Notes: generated by a model not told the origin, from the letters alone. 17,137 nt of DNA from Deltaproteobacteria bacterium (GCA_026388365.1 JAPLJW010000296.1:1-17137), one strand, 5' to 3'; positions 1-6,695 are shown, numbered from the stretch's first letter. Numbers and translations are program-made.

Positions 1-213
1 GAACAACTGGCTCATGTCGATGCCGGTGCCGATGACTCCGTAATCGCGTGCCCAGGTGCACAGCATCTCCCCCGAACCGCTGCCGAGGTCGAGCACTCGG
101 GTTCCCGTTTCCAGACGCAGCGCCGCGCCGAGAGTGGCGAGATTTTCGGGTGTGAACGGGTTATGGATGCGGTGAGCACTTTCGGTGATGTTGAAGATCC
201 GTGGAATGTCCAA
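1..213 (-). CDS. SAM-dependent class I methyltransferase, N-terminal part (truncated by window edge)
   Basis: Reading the minus strand from a TTG codon (211-213) gives 71 codons open to the window edge. An AAGGAG-type ribosome binding site lies a short distance upstream. The translation has RIFNITESAHRIHNPF near the N terminus and then RVLDLGSGSGEML at about residues 39-51, the glycine-rich motif I of class I SAM methyltransferases, followed by the motif II-like acidic residue in GTGID. The C-terminal part lies outside the window, so the substrate cannot be inferred. The gene is divergent from the integron integrase and starts 41 bp after a GTTRRRY core site, so it may be the first cassette gene. 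The fold assignment is firm; the TTG start is likely; cassette status is inference. Confidence 0.8.
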   Translation of the reverse strand, partial: MDIPRIFNITESAHRIHNPFTPENLATLGAALRLETGTRVLDLGSGSGEMLCTWARDYGVIGTGIDMSQLF

Positions 214-254
214 TGCAGAAAATCTCCTTTCGGGTGTGAATAGATTCAGTCACT

Positions 255-261
255 GCCTAAC
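255..261 (-). other. attI: Putative integron core recombination site (attI R-box / first cassette boundary)
   Basis: The minus strand reads GTTAGGC, a perfect match to the GTTRRRY core at attI and attC crossover points. It lies between intI and the divergent methyltransferase, oriented so that the methyltransferase would be cassette 1. A short inverted repeat (TGCCG 273-277, CGGCA 283-287) sits on the intI side, where attI would extend. The element GCAGTC, also found near the class 1 attI core, lies 8 bp before the core on the minus strand. A GTTRRRY match alone could arise by chance in a gap of this size. Confidence 0.5.
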
Positions 262-328
262 ATAGTGTAGACTGCCGAATAGCGGCATTTTGTTACCGCC
301 TCGTCCATTTTAATGATTGCGCAAGACA

Positions 329-356
329 TTGACATAAGATATGATCCCTGTCAAAT
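329..356 (+). promoter_or_regulatory. Candidate promoter for intI
   Basis: A perfect TTGACA (329-334) is followed after 16 bp by TCAAAT (351-356), a 4/6 match to the -10 consensus. The stretch between here and the intI start is AT-rich. No LexA-type CTG-N10-CAG box was seen, but delta-lineage LexA sites differ, so SOS control is not excluded. Confidence 0.4.
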
Positions 357-411
357 GGAAATCAATTAAAAACGATATTGAATAATAAAATACCGCAAGT
401 GATGACAGAAG

Positions 412-1368
412 ATGAAACTCTTGGATCAGGTCCGGGACGTCCTCCGGAAACGGCATTACTCTATCCGCACCGAACAGGTCTATGTTGATTGGATCAAGCG
501 ATATATTTTCTTCCACGAAAAACGACATCCCCTGGAGATGGGGGCTCAGGAGATCTCCCGGTTTCTGAGCCACCTGGCCACCGAAAGGAACGTTGCGGCG
601 AGCACACAGAATCAGGCATTGAACGCAATTTTATTCCTTTATAGACAGGTTCTGCAAAAAGAGATCGGCGATCTGGGACCGACGGAACGGGCCAGGAAGC
701 CGGAACGCCTGCCGACGGTCATGTCGCGCGGTGAGGCGGGAAAACTCCTGGCAGCCATGACAGGGATCCATCAGCTCATGGCCAAGATCCTTTACGGCTG
801 CGGCTTGCGTCTGATGGAATGTGTCCGCCTGCGGATCAAGGATGTCGATTTCGATCAGAGTCAGATCATTGTCAGGGATGGAAAAGGGATGAAGGACCGG
901 GCGACGATGCTGCCGGAGCAGTTAAAGCCGCTGCTCACAGAGCAGATCAAGAGGGTTTGCATCCTGCATGAGCAGGATCTGCGCGGCGGCTTGGGCGAGG
1001 TTTATCTGCCCTACGCCTTGGAACGAAAATATCCTCAGGCTGCACGGGAACTAATCTGGCAGTATGTCTTTCCCGCGGATCGGATCTCGGTCGATCCGCG
1101 AAGCGGCCGGAAACGGCGTCACCATATCGGCGAGGACGGTCTTCAACGGGCAGTCCAGCGGGCGGCACGAACGGCCGGCTTCACCAAACCGGTCAGCCCC
1201 CATACCTTCCGGCACAGCTTCGCCACCCATCTGCTTGAAGCCGGCTACGATATCCGGACGGTCCAGGAGCTGCTCGGCCACAAGGATGTCTCCACAACGA
1301 TGATCTATACCCATGTGATGAAGCGGGGTGGAATGGGCGTCAAAAGTCCACTGGATACCCTTGGGTAA
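412..1368 (+). CDS. intI: Integron integrase (tyrosine recombinase, IntI family)
   Basis: A 318-residue tyrosine recombinase that inserts and excises gene cassettes at attI/attC sites. The N-terminal SAM-like DNA-binding domain (about 1-90, with [16 protein letters not shown]) precedes the catalytic domain. The nucleophile and catalytic set are all present: Arg133 (CGLRLME), Lys158 or Lys161 (DGKGMKDR), His264 and Arg267 (HTFRHSF), His290 (LLGHKDV) and Tyr299 (YTHVM). The insert specific to integron integrases is present at about 184-240 ([34 protein letters not shown]); XerC/D proteins lack it. Length is normal for IntI and the frame is intact, so it is probably functional. The ATG at 412 has only a weak purine-rich ribosome site. 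The gene diverges from the putative cassette side and converges on the tungstate operon. Confidence 0.96.
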   Translation: MKLLDQVRDVLRKRHYSIRTEQVYVDWIKRYIFFHEKRHPLEMGAQEISRFLSHLATERNVAASTQNQALNAILFLYRQVLQKEIGDLGPTERARKPERLPTVMSRGEAGKLLAAMTGIHQLMAKILYGCGLRLMECVRLRIKDVDFDQSQIIVRDGKGMKDRATMLPEQLKPLLTEQIKRVCILHEQDLRGGLGEVYLPYALERKYPQAARELIWQYVFPADRISVDPRSGRKRRHHIGEDGLQRAVQRAARTAGFTKPVSPHTFRHSFATHLLEAGYDIRTVQELLGHKDVSTTMIYTHVMKRGGMGVKSPLDTLG

Positions 1369-1409
1369 ATTGTATTGAGTGGCTGATTTAACCCCGGAAG
1401 CCGGACAGG

Positions 1410-2522
1410 CTACCCGGGCGGCAGCGCCCCGCGGGGGATGACGTGGACGGCGGTCGCCTTGAACGAGGCCGTTATGGTTTTTCCCTCCTCAAGCAGGAGC
1501 TCTTCGAGGGACTGGCGCGTCACGTAGGCGACCAGATCGAAGCCGCAGTCCAAGCAAACCCGGTGGAAGAGGCCGAGCGGCGTGATCTTCCGGATCTTTC
1601 CGGGAAAGGCGTTCCGGGCGCTCGTCCCGGGCGGCGGGGCGTTCGTGGAGAGAGTCACATGCTCCGGCCGGATACAACAGAGAACCCTATCCCCAGGACG
1701 GAGCCGGCCGACCGCCTGGATTTCACCGCCTTCCACTTCAGCCGTGAACACCCCGCCGGAACTCCGGAGGACGCATCCCGGCAGGACCGTCTCCACCCCC
1801 ACGAAGGAGGCTACAAATTCGTTTGCGGGCCGGTTCATCACCTCGGCGACCGGTCCGATCTGGGCGATCTTTCCCCCATTCATCACCGCCATCCGGTCAG
1901 CCAGCCGGAGGGCTTCCGTCTGATCGTGGGTCGCCATAACCGCCGTCGTATGGGTCTCGCGGAGGATCCGTTCGAGGTCACCGAGCAGCGCCTCTCGTGT
2001 CGGCGGGTCGAGCGAGGAGAAAGGTTCGTCGAGGAAAACGATCTCCGGTTTTGTGACAAAGGCCCGGGCAAGGCTCGTCCGCTGCGCCTCTCCGCCGGAG
2101 AGCTTCCGGGCGGAGCGCTGCGCCAGATGACTGATGCCGAAACGATCAAGGTATTCGGGAACCGTCCGTTCGATCTCTGCCCGCCCCACGCCGCGGATTT
2201 TGAGTCCCGCGGCGACGTTCTCGAACACGGTCGTATCGAACAGCAGCGGCTCCTGGAAGACCATTGCAATGTGGCGGCGGTAGTCGAATCCGCCGTTTCC
2301 GATTCCCTCCCCCCGGAACAGAAGCGTTCCCCGCGCCGGTTTCAGCAAACCGGCCAGCGTCAACAGCAGCGTTGATTTTCCCGCGCCGTTCGGACCAATC
2401 AAGGCAAGAACCTGCCCCGAAAATACGTCGAGGGCGGGAATGTCGAGGACCGTCACGCCTCCCCGGCGAACCAGGAGATCCTCGGCCTTGAGCAGCATAT
2501 TTGGATCGCCGGCAGGATTCAT
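1410..2522 (-). CDS. tupC: Tungstate/molybdate ABC transporter ATPase with C-terminal TOBE domain
   Basis: A 370-residue ATP-binding subunit that powers oxyanion import at the inner membrane. Walker A is GPNGAGKST (43-51), the Q-loop is FQEP (89-92), the signature is LSGGE (141-145), Walker B is IVFLDEP (161-167) and the switch His is in ATHD (197-200). A C-terminal regulatory domain follows. Its last part (about 280-365, with ARNAFPGKI and FKATAVHVI) is a TOBE/MOP-type oxyanion-sensing module, as in ModC and WtpC, suggesting trans-inhibition by substrate. The start overlaps the tupB stop as ATGA (2519-2522), typical of translational coupling. A second Met at residue 9 (MLLKAEDLL) is an alternative start that fits the family better. 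Last gene of the operon. The assignment to tungstate rests on the neighbouring TupA. Confidence 0.92.
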   Translation of the reverse strand: MNPAGDPNMLLKAEDLLVRRGGVTVLDIPALDVFSGQVLALIGPNGAGKSTLLLTLAGLLKPARGTLLFRGEGIGNGGFDYRRHIAMVFQEPLLFDTTVFENVAAGLKIRGVGRAEIERTVPEYLDRFGISHLAQRSARKLSGGEAQRTSLARAFVTKPEIVFLDEPFSSLDPPTREALLGDLERILRETHTTAVMATHDQTEALRLADRMAVMNGGKIAQIGPVAEVMNRPANEFVASFVGVETVLPGCVLRSSGGVFTAEVEGGEIQAVGRLRPGDRVLCCIRPEHVTLSTNAPPPGTSARNAFPGKIRKITPLGLFHRVCLDCGFDLVAYVTRQSLEELLLEEGKTITASFKATAVHVIPRGALPPG

Positions 2523-3217
2523 CGGGGCCGCTCCCGCTGCTGGATCTGCGTAAGGATGGCGTTCACGGCAAAGGAGAGGAGCATGAGGATGACCGAAAGC
2601 GCGATAGCGATATCGAAGTTCCCCCGGCCGGTCTCCATGACGGTTGCCGTCGTCAGGACGCGGGAGTAGCCCTTGATATTACCGCCGACCATGATGGAAG
2701 CCCCAACCTCCGAGATGACGCCGCCGAAGCCGGCCATCACGGCCGCCAGCAGCGGCAGGCGCGCCTCCTTGACCAGGAGCCAGACCATCTGCACGCGCGT
2801 GGCCCCCAGGGCAAGGATCTGAAGGCGGAGGTTCGCGGGCAGGTGCTGGATGGACGCGAGGGTGATCCCCGTAACGATCGGCGTGGCGATGACGGCCTGG
2901 GCCAGGATGATCGCCGTCGGGGTGTAGAGGATCTCCAGGAAACCAAGCGGCCCGTTCCGCCAGAGAAAGATCGTCACGAAGAGACCGACGACGACCGGCG
3001 GGAGGCCCATCCCGGTGTTGATGAGACTCACCACAAGCTGCCTCCCCGGGAAACGGGAAAGGGCCACGGCCGTCCCGACGGTGATCCCGATAAAGAGGCT
3101 GATCAGCGTCGCCGTCCCGGATACCCTCAGAGACAGGAACGTGATCCCCAGGACCTCCGCATCCAGCGTGAAGATGAGATAAATGGCCTTTTGGATCCCT
3201 TCCAGAATCAGATCCAT
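2519..3217 (-). CDS. tupB: Tungstate ABC transporter permease
   Basis: A 232-residue hydrophobic protein of the ModB/TupB type with about five or six membrane segments. It forms the channel for tungstate through the inner membrane, working with TupC and TupA. The cytoplasmic EAA loop that docks on the ATPase is visible at about 151-170 (EARLPLLAAVMAGFGGVISE), followed by VGASIMVGGN, a sequence typical of this family. The ATG at 3217 is preferred because GGAG lies 6 bp upstream; a TTG one codon earlier (3220) would sit too close to it. The gene follows tupA after about 100 bp and overlaps tupC by 4 bp. Family and role are well supported. Confidence 0.93.
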   Translation of the reverse strand: MDLILEGIQKAIYLIFTLDAEVLGITFLSLRVSGTATLISLFIGITVGTAVALSRFPGRQLVVSLINTGMGLPPVVVGLFVTIFLWRNGPLGFLEILYTPTAIILAQAVIATPIVTGITLASIQHLPANLRLQILALGATRVQMVWLLVKEARLPLLAAVMAGFGGVISEVGASIMVGGNIKGYSRVLTTATVMETGRGNFDIAIALSVILMLLSFAVNAILTQIQQRERPR

Positions 3218-3255
3218 CAATTGCTCCGTCTTTTTCGTTCTGTTTCGTTTTTATC

Positions 3256-3294
3256 GGCCGTCGCGGAAGCGCTGGTTCTACCCCCGCGATGGCC
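3256..3294. promoter_or_regulatory. Intra-operon hairpin between tupA and tupB
   Basis: GGCCGTCGCGG (3256-3266) pairs with CCGCGATGGCC (3284-3294) with one mismatch in 11 bp, around a 17-nt loop. In the operon transcript (minus strand) no U-run follows the stem, so it is not a classic intrinsic terminator. It may be an mRNA-stabilising or partial processing hairpin at the 3' end of the binding-protein message. On the plus strand a T-run (ATTTTTT) does follow, but no plus-strand gene ends here. Confidence 0.55.
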
Positions 3295-3320
3295 ATTTTT
3301 TCACTCTCTTACATCCATGA

Positions 3321-4175
3321 TCAGTCGTACTCCGGCTTGCCCGCGTCGGGGAAGAAGAGCGGCCCTCCGTACTTCTCCACGCCGAATGTCTTGATGATCC
3401 CCTGGGTTTCCGCGGAGACCATGAAGTCGGAAAAGGCCTTTGCGCCGTCGGCATTAACCTTCGTCCACTTGGCCGGGTTGGCCTGGATCACGTGATAGAC
3501 GTTCAACAGGATCGGATCCCCCTCCTTGAGGATGGGAAGGCCGAGATTCTTTTGCAGGGAAAGCCAGGTCCCCCGGTCAGCGAGGGTGTAACCCTTCTTC
3601 TCTGCCGCAACGTTCAGGGTCTGCCCCATCCCGAGGCCGGTCTGCTGGTACCACTTCTGCCCTTCGGGGTTGATCCCGGCGGCCTTCCAGATCCCCTGCT
3701 CCTTGGCGTGGGTCCCGGAGTTGTCCCCCCGCGACAGGAAGAGGGACCCGGCCGCGGCGATCTTCTTGAAGGCCTCCGGTGTGCTCGCGGCCCCCTTGAT
3801 CCCGGCCGGATCGGCAGCCGGGCCAATGACGATAAAATCGTTGTGCATGACGATCAGCCGGTTCACGCCGCTGCCCTCCGCCATGAACTTTTTTTCCGCA
3901 TCGGGGGAATGGACGAGCAGTACGTCCGCCTCGCCCTTCTGCCCCATGGCCATCGCCTGGCCGGAACCGACGGCAATCGTCTTGACGAAATAGCCGGCCC
4001 TCTTTTCAAACACCGGAATCAGGACGTCCAGGAGCCCCGAATCCTGGGTGCTGGTCGTCGTCGCCAAAATCAGATTCTTCTGCGCCGGCGCCGCACAGAC
4101 AGGCAGAGCCATAGCGATCATCAATGCCGCGGCGACAAGCGCCGCGCCCAAAACCTTGTGCAATTCTCGTTTCAT
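3321..4175 (-). CDS. tupA: Periplasmic tungstate-binding protein
   Basis: A 284-residue exported binding protein that captures tungstate in the periplasm for TupBC. A signal peptide occupies about residues 1-30 (KRELHK, then a hydrophobic stretch, then PVCAAPA with a signal peptidase I-type site; Val before Cys argues against lipidation). The mature protein opens with LILATTTSTQDSGLLD, the hallmark of TupA, and carries the oxyanion-loop motif SRGDNSGTH near residue 145. The chosen start (4175) has AAGGAG 6 bp upstream. An in-frame ATG 9 codons earlier (4202) overlaps the upstream gene's stop but would put a charged tail before the signal peptide. The gene lies 26 bp after the lipoprotein paralogue, so co-transcription is expected. 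Confidence 0.93.
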   Translation of the reverse strand: MKRELHKVLGAALVAAALMIAMALPVCAAPAQKNLILATTTSTQDSGLLDVLIPVFEKRAGYFVKTIAVGSGQAMAMGQKGEADVLLVHSPDAEKKFMAEGSGVNRLIVMHNDFIVIGPAADPAGIKGAASTPEAFKKIAAAGSLFLSRGDNSGTHAKEQGIWKAAGINPEGQKWYQQTGLGMGQTLNVAAEKKGYTLADRGTWLSLQKNLGLPILKEGDPILLNVYHVIQANPAKWTKVNADGAKAFSDFMVSAETQGIIKTFGVEKYGGPLFFPDAGKPEYD

Positions 4176-4181
4176 ATTCTT

Positions 4182-4187
4182 CTCCTT
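4182..4187 (-). promoter_or_regulatory. Ribosome binding site deciding the tupA start
   Basis: AAGGAG on the minus strand lies 6 bp before the ATG at 4175. It favours the start that begins directly with the signal peptide over the upstream ATG at 4202. Confidence 0.75.
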
Positions 4188-4201
4188 CGATTCAAAATCC
4201 A

Positions 4202-5071
4202 TTACTTCCCCATTTTTTTATGCCAGGCGGCGGAATTGGGGAAGAACATCGGCGCCCCGTATTGGTCCTTTCCAAAATCCCGGATGATCGCCTGCCCCTT
4301 CTCCGGGGCCGTCATCCACTCTACAAACTGCATCGCCGCCGCCGCGTTGACCCGGGGAAACTTTGCTGAGTTCACGGGGATGAGCGACATGAAATTGAGC
4401 ATCGCCTCGTCGTTCTCCACCAGGATGGGCAGCTTGATCTTTTTGCCGACGGAAAGATGGGTCGCCCGGTCGATCACCGTGTAGGCCTGTTTCTCATCGG
4501 TATAGAGAAGGGTCGGGACGTTCCCGGTCGATCCCTTCTCGTAGGTGACATACCAGGACCCCGCCGGTTTGACTCCCGACTTCTCCCAGAGATCCAGCTC
4601 GGCGACATGCGTCCCCGATTTGTCCCCCCGGGTGATAAAGGTCACCTTCTTGGCGGCAATGGCCCTGAGCGCCTCGGCCGCCGTCTTCATACCCTTAACC
4701 CCTGCCGGATCGGCCGCTGGCCCCACGATGACGAAGTCATTGTACATCAGGGGAATCCGCTGTGTCCCGAAGCCGTCCTTTACGAATTTCTCCTCCAGGG
4801 ATTTGGCATGGGCCAGGACCAGATCGAACTGCCCACCCTCGGCCATCTTGAGCGCCGCGCCCGTTCCGGTGCCCACGTGCCGCACCCGGATTCCCGTCTC
4901 CTTCTCGAAGCCCTCCTCCAGCGCCCCGACAATGCCGGCGTCAATCGGCCCGATCGTACTGGCCAGAAGAACGAACTGGTTGTCCCGCGAGTCGCCCGCG
5001 CGATCCATGGTCTGGCAGGCCGGAAACAGGAACACCAAAACAAATAAAAAAATCCACCATCGTCTTATCAT
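4202..5071 (-). CDS. TupA-like oxyanion-binding lipoprotein (second, divergent paralogue)
   Basis: A 289-residue paralogue of the neighbouring TupA. It begins MIRRWWIFLFVLVFLFPAC, a lipoprotein signal peptide with Cys19 as the likely lipidation site (FPAC, an imperfect lipobox), so it is probably membrane-anchored on the periplasmic face. The fold is shared: YNDFVIVGPAADPAGVKGM and TRGDKSGTH match TupA closely. The N-terminal ligand motif differs: where TupA has TTTSTQDSG this protein has ASTIGPIDAG. That change could alter selectivity (tungstate, molybdate or another oxyanion) or make it a sensor or accessory subunit. AAAGGAG lies about 6 bp before the ATG. It follows the regulator by 114 bp. 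Family placement is firm; ligand unknown. Confidence 0.88.
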   Translation of the reverse strand: MIRRWWIFLFVLVFLFPACQTMDRAGDSRDNQFVLLASTIGPIDAGIVGALEEGFEKETGIRVRHVGTGTGAALKMAEGGQFDLVLAHAKSLEEKFVKDGFGTQRIPLMYNDFVIVGPAADPAGVKGMKTAAEALRAIAAKKVTFITRGDKSGTHVAELDLWEKSGVKPAGSWYVTYEKGSTGNVPTLLYTDEKQAYTVIDRATHLSVGKKIKLPILVENDEAMLNFMSLIPVNSAKFPRVNAAAAMQFVEWMTAPEKGQAIIRDFGKDQYGAPMFFPNSAAWHKKMGK

Positions 5072-5185
5072 CGCAAACTCCTTTCACTTGCCGTTTGAAC
5101 TCGATCCATTCTAATTTTTGTTTTGATGCCTTCCCGGAGGCTTCCATTGCTCTGTATCGTTTTTCATTCCGTTGCTGTCCGGAAT

Positions 5186-6103
5186 CTACGATTTTGCGTA
5201 GAGAATCTTTCCCGCACTGCTGAAATCGTAACTCCCCAGGCTCTCGACCCTCTTTTTAAAGACATCGCCGGTGAGCACCTCCATCAGGGCCTGCACCCCC
5301 TTCTGGAAAAAGACCGATTGGTCACAGATCATGTCGAACCGCTCTTGGGTGATGGGAATAAAATCGAGGCCGAGCAGGCTCGAAACCGCCGCCGTGGCGA
5401 TTCCCGCGTCCGCCTCACCGGAGAGGACGGCGAGGCCGATTTCGAAATGGGTGAACACCTCCCGGTCATAGCCGGCGATCCGGGCGGCGGGAATCCCGGC
5501 CTTCTCCAGGTGGTGATCGAGCAGCAGGCGCGTCCCCGAACCCGGCTGGCGGTTGACGAAGCGGACCCCCTCCCGGACGAGATCATCAAATTCCCGGATG
5601 CGCCGGGGATTTCCCCGGGCGATCACAAAACCGAGTTCCCGGTAGAACAGGTTCACGACCACGGCTTTGACGCCCGGAACCAGCCTGTCCAGGTAGGGGA
5701 TGTTGTACTCCCCCGTTTCGGGATCGAGCATGTGGGACCAGGCGATGTCGGTAAAACCCTTTTCCAGCGCGATCAGCCCCTCCCGGCTTCCCGTGTTGGC
5801 CGAGAAAATGAAGAACTCCGGATGGGCCTTCCGCAGGCAGGTCTGGAGGATGTCGAGGACGGGATCGTTGCTGCCCGAGGCCAGCAGGGCGCCCGGGATC
5901 CGCCCGCTCTTCTGTCTGGCCTGTTCGAGACCCGATTTGGCGTTCGTCTCGATCCAGCCGTCGATCACCTTCTTCGGGAAAATCCACTTCCCCGTGACGC
6001 GCGTCGACGGCAAGCGTCCCGTCTTAATCAGGGCGTAAACCTGCTTTTCGTGAATGCCCAGGTATCCGGCGACCTCTTTGGTATTCATCATCTCGTCCGA
6101 CAT
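5186..6103 (-). CDS. Excisionase-type HTH regulator with periplasmic-binding-like sensor domain
   Basis: A 305-residue protein without a signal peptide, hence cytoplasmic. Residues 5-52 (NTKEVAGYLGIHEKQVYALI, then GKWIFPKKVIDGWI) are an excisionase/MerR-like winged HTH. Residues about 70-295 form a periplasmic-binding-protein-like domain of the COG1910 type, with SANTGSREGL (101-110), NRQPGSGTR (184-192) and SGEADAGIAT (228-237). Such fusions are annotated as molybdate- or tungstate-responsive regulators, and its position as first gene of the tup operon supports oxyanion-dependent autoregulation. It differs from ModE (LysR-like HTH plus MOP) and from TunR (XerC/D-like DNA-binding domain). AAGGAG lies about 6-7 bp before the ATG. 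Architecture is firm; ligand and operator are inference. Confidence 0.87.
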   Translation of the reverse strand: MSDEMMNTKEVAGYLGIHEKQVYALIKTGRLPSTRVTGKWIFPKKVIDGWIETNAKSGLEQARQKSGRIPGALLASGSNDPVLDILQTCLRKAHPEFFIFSANTGSREGLIALEKGFTDIAWSHMLDPETGEYNIPYLDRLVPGVKAVVVNLFYRELGFVIARGNPRRIREFDDLVREGVRFVNRQPGSGTRLLLDHHLEKAGIPAARIAGYDREVFTHFEIGLAVLSGEADAGIATAAVSSLLGLDFIPITQERFDMICDQSVFFQKGVQALMEVLTGDVFKKRVESLGSYDFSSAGKILYAKS

Positions 6104-6127
6104 GATTCACTCCTTCAAGGGGACGGA

Positions 6128-6156
6128 AGCATAAACGATGAAGAAGGGAATTTCAA
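6128..6156 (-). promoter_or_regulatory. Candidate sigma70-type promoter of the regulator-tup operon
   Basis: On the minus strand TTGAAA (6151-6156) is followed after exactly 17 bp by TATGCT (6128-6133), ahead of the regulator start at 6103. An AT-rich stretch just upstream (about 6157-6205, including the palindrome CATATG at 6168-6173) could be an UP element or an operator for the adjacent regulator. Confidence 0.55.
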
Positions 6157-6472
6157 CATAAAAATGACATATGCAAACTTATTATTACTAATTCATACAA
6201 AGACGAACATTCCGACTCAACATTATCATGCTGACCGCCGGCTCATCAGCCGGTTCGGAAGACTTCATCTCCTCCCCCATGGAGGAACTTGGCGAACTGC
6301 TCGTTCACGGCATCACCGTCATGCCTTGAAAGCCCGCGCTCCCGGCCTCCGTGGATGCCGGCTTCAAAGGCTTTTGGTCGCAGCGTCCGCCATGTCATCC
6401 CGGCGGGGGATGAGCAGAGCATGGAATTCTGCGAAGCGACCTGGGAGATCAGGACTGTGCCACGCAAATAAT

Positions 6473-6533
6473 GGCGACTTCGTAAAAAGGCCATGTGCTG
6501 CGCCTTGCCTCTGGAGCTTTTTGCGAAGTCGCC
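6473..6533. repeat. 61-bp palindromic element with 17-bp terminal inverted repeats
   Basis: GGCGACTTCGTAAAAAG (6473-6489) and CTTTTTGCGAAGTCGCC (6517-6533) are inverted repeats matching at 16 of 17 positions around a 27-bp core. The design, a G/C-rich end followed by an A-run, resembles compact REP/MITE-like elements seen in delta-lineage genomes. It encodes nothing. Its ends differ from those of copies A and B (7599, 14769), so it belongs to a separate family. Confidence 0.75.
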
Positions 6534-6612
6534 GTTCATTAATGCTTTTCACTTTTTTCATGAGCGTAAATCATCCCCGGAGGATATCGGGAACTGTCAC
6601 CCTCCCTTGCTT

Positions 6613-6632
6613 TTTAAGATTATTTAAGATTA
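6613..6632 (+). repeat. Two tandem 10-bp repeats upstream of a promoter
   Basis: TTTAAGATTA occurs twice in immediate tandem (6613-6622, 6623-6632), ending 6 bp before the -35 box of the promoter at 6639. Spacing of about one helical turn suggests an UP element or activator site. Confidence 0.6.
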
Positions 6633-6638
6633 TTGAGG

Positions 6639-6668
6639 TTGACACACACCGGCCGGTGCATATATTAT
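6639..6668 (+). promoter_or_regulatory. Strong promoter with a palindromic operator in the spacer
   Basis: A perfect TTGACA (6639-6644) precedes overlapping -10 candidates TATATT (6661-6666, 16-bp spacer) and TATTAT (6663-6668, 18-bp spacer), each a 5/6 match. The spacer contains a perfect 12-bp palindrome, CACCGGCCGGTG (6647-6658). A protein bound there would sit directly under RNA polymerase. It drives the HELVH/FmdB operon starting at 6696. Confidence 0.7.
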
Positions 6669-6695
6669 AGGCGTGTGAGAACAGGGGAAAATTAG

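Larger units (their letters stand above)
6207..6638. other. Intergenic region with nested palindromes and no credible gene
   Basis: This part of the 592-bp gap between the divergent regulator and the HELVH gene contains only short low-quality ORFs. It holds several inverted repeats: GCCTTGAAAGCC (6323-6334) with GGCTTCAAAGGC (6360-6371), pairing at 10 of 12 positions; TCATCCC (6395-6401) with GGGATGA (6407-6413); and the 61-bp element at 6473-6533. It looks like accumulated or decayed repeat elements. Confidence 0.6.

Noticed and set aside
3256..3300. Intrinsic terminator shape on the plus strand (stem plus T-run)
   Set aside because: No plus-strand gene ends here. On the operon strand the run lies 5' of the stem, so it cannot act as a classic terminator for tup transcripts.
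2501..4484. Long plus-strand frames opposite tupB, tupA and the lipoprotein
   Set aside because: They are antisense to genes with strong motifs and have low-complexity charged translations without family signals.
5108..5146. Short hairpin GCCTT/GAGGC between regulator and lipoprotein genes
   Set aside because: A five-pair stem with a wobble and no T-run is too weak to call a terminator or attenuator.
6246..6539. 97-codon minus-strand ORF in the intergenic region
   Set aside because: It consists of palindromic repeat sequence, including the 61-bp element, with no ribosome site or recognisable domain.
5123..6670. 515-codon plus-strand open frame
   Set aside because: It is antisense to the HTH-PBP regulator, which has clear domains and a ribosome site. 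The frame is composition-driven and continues through repeat-rich intergenic sequence.
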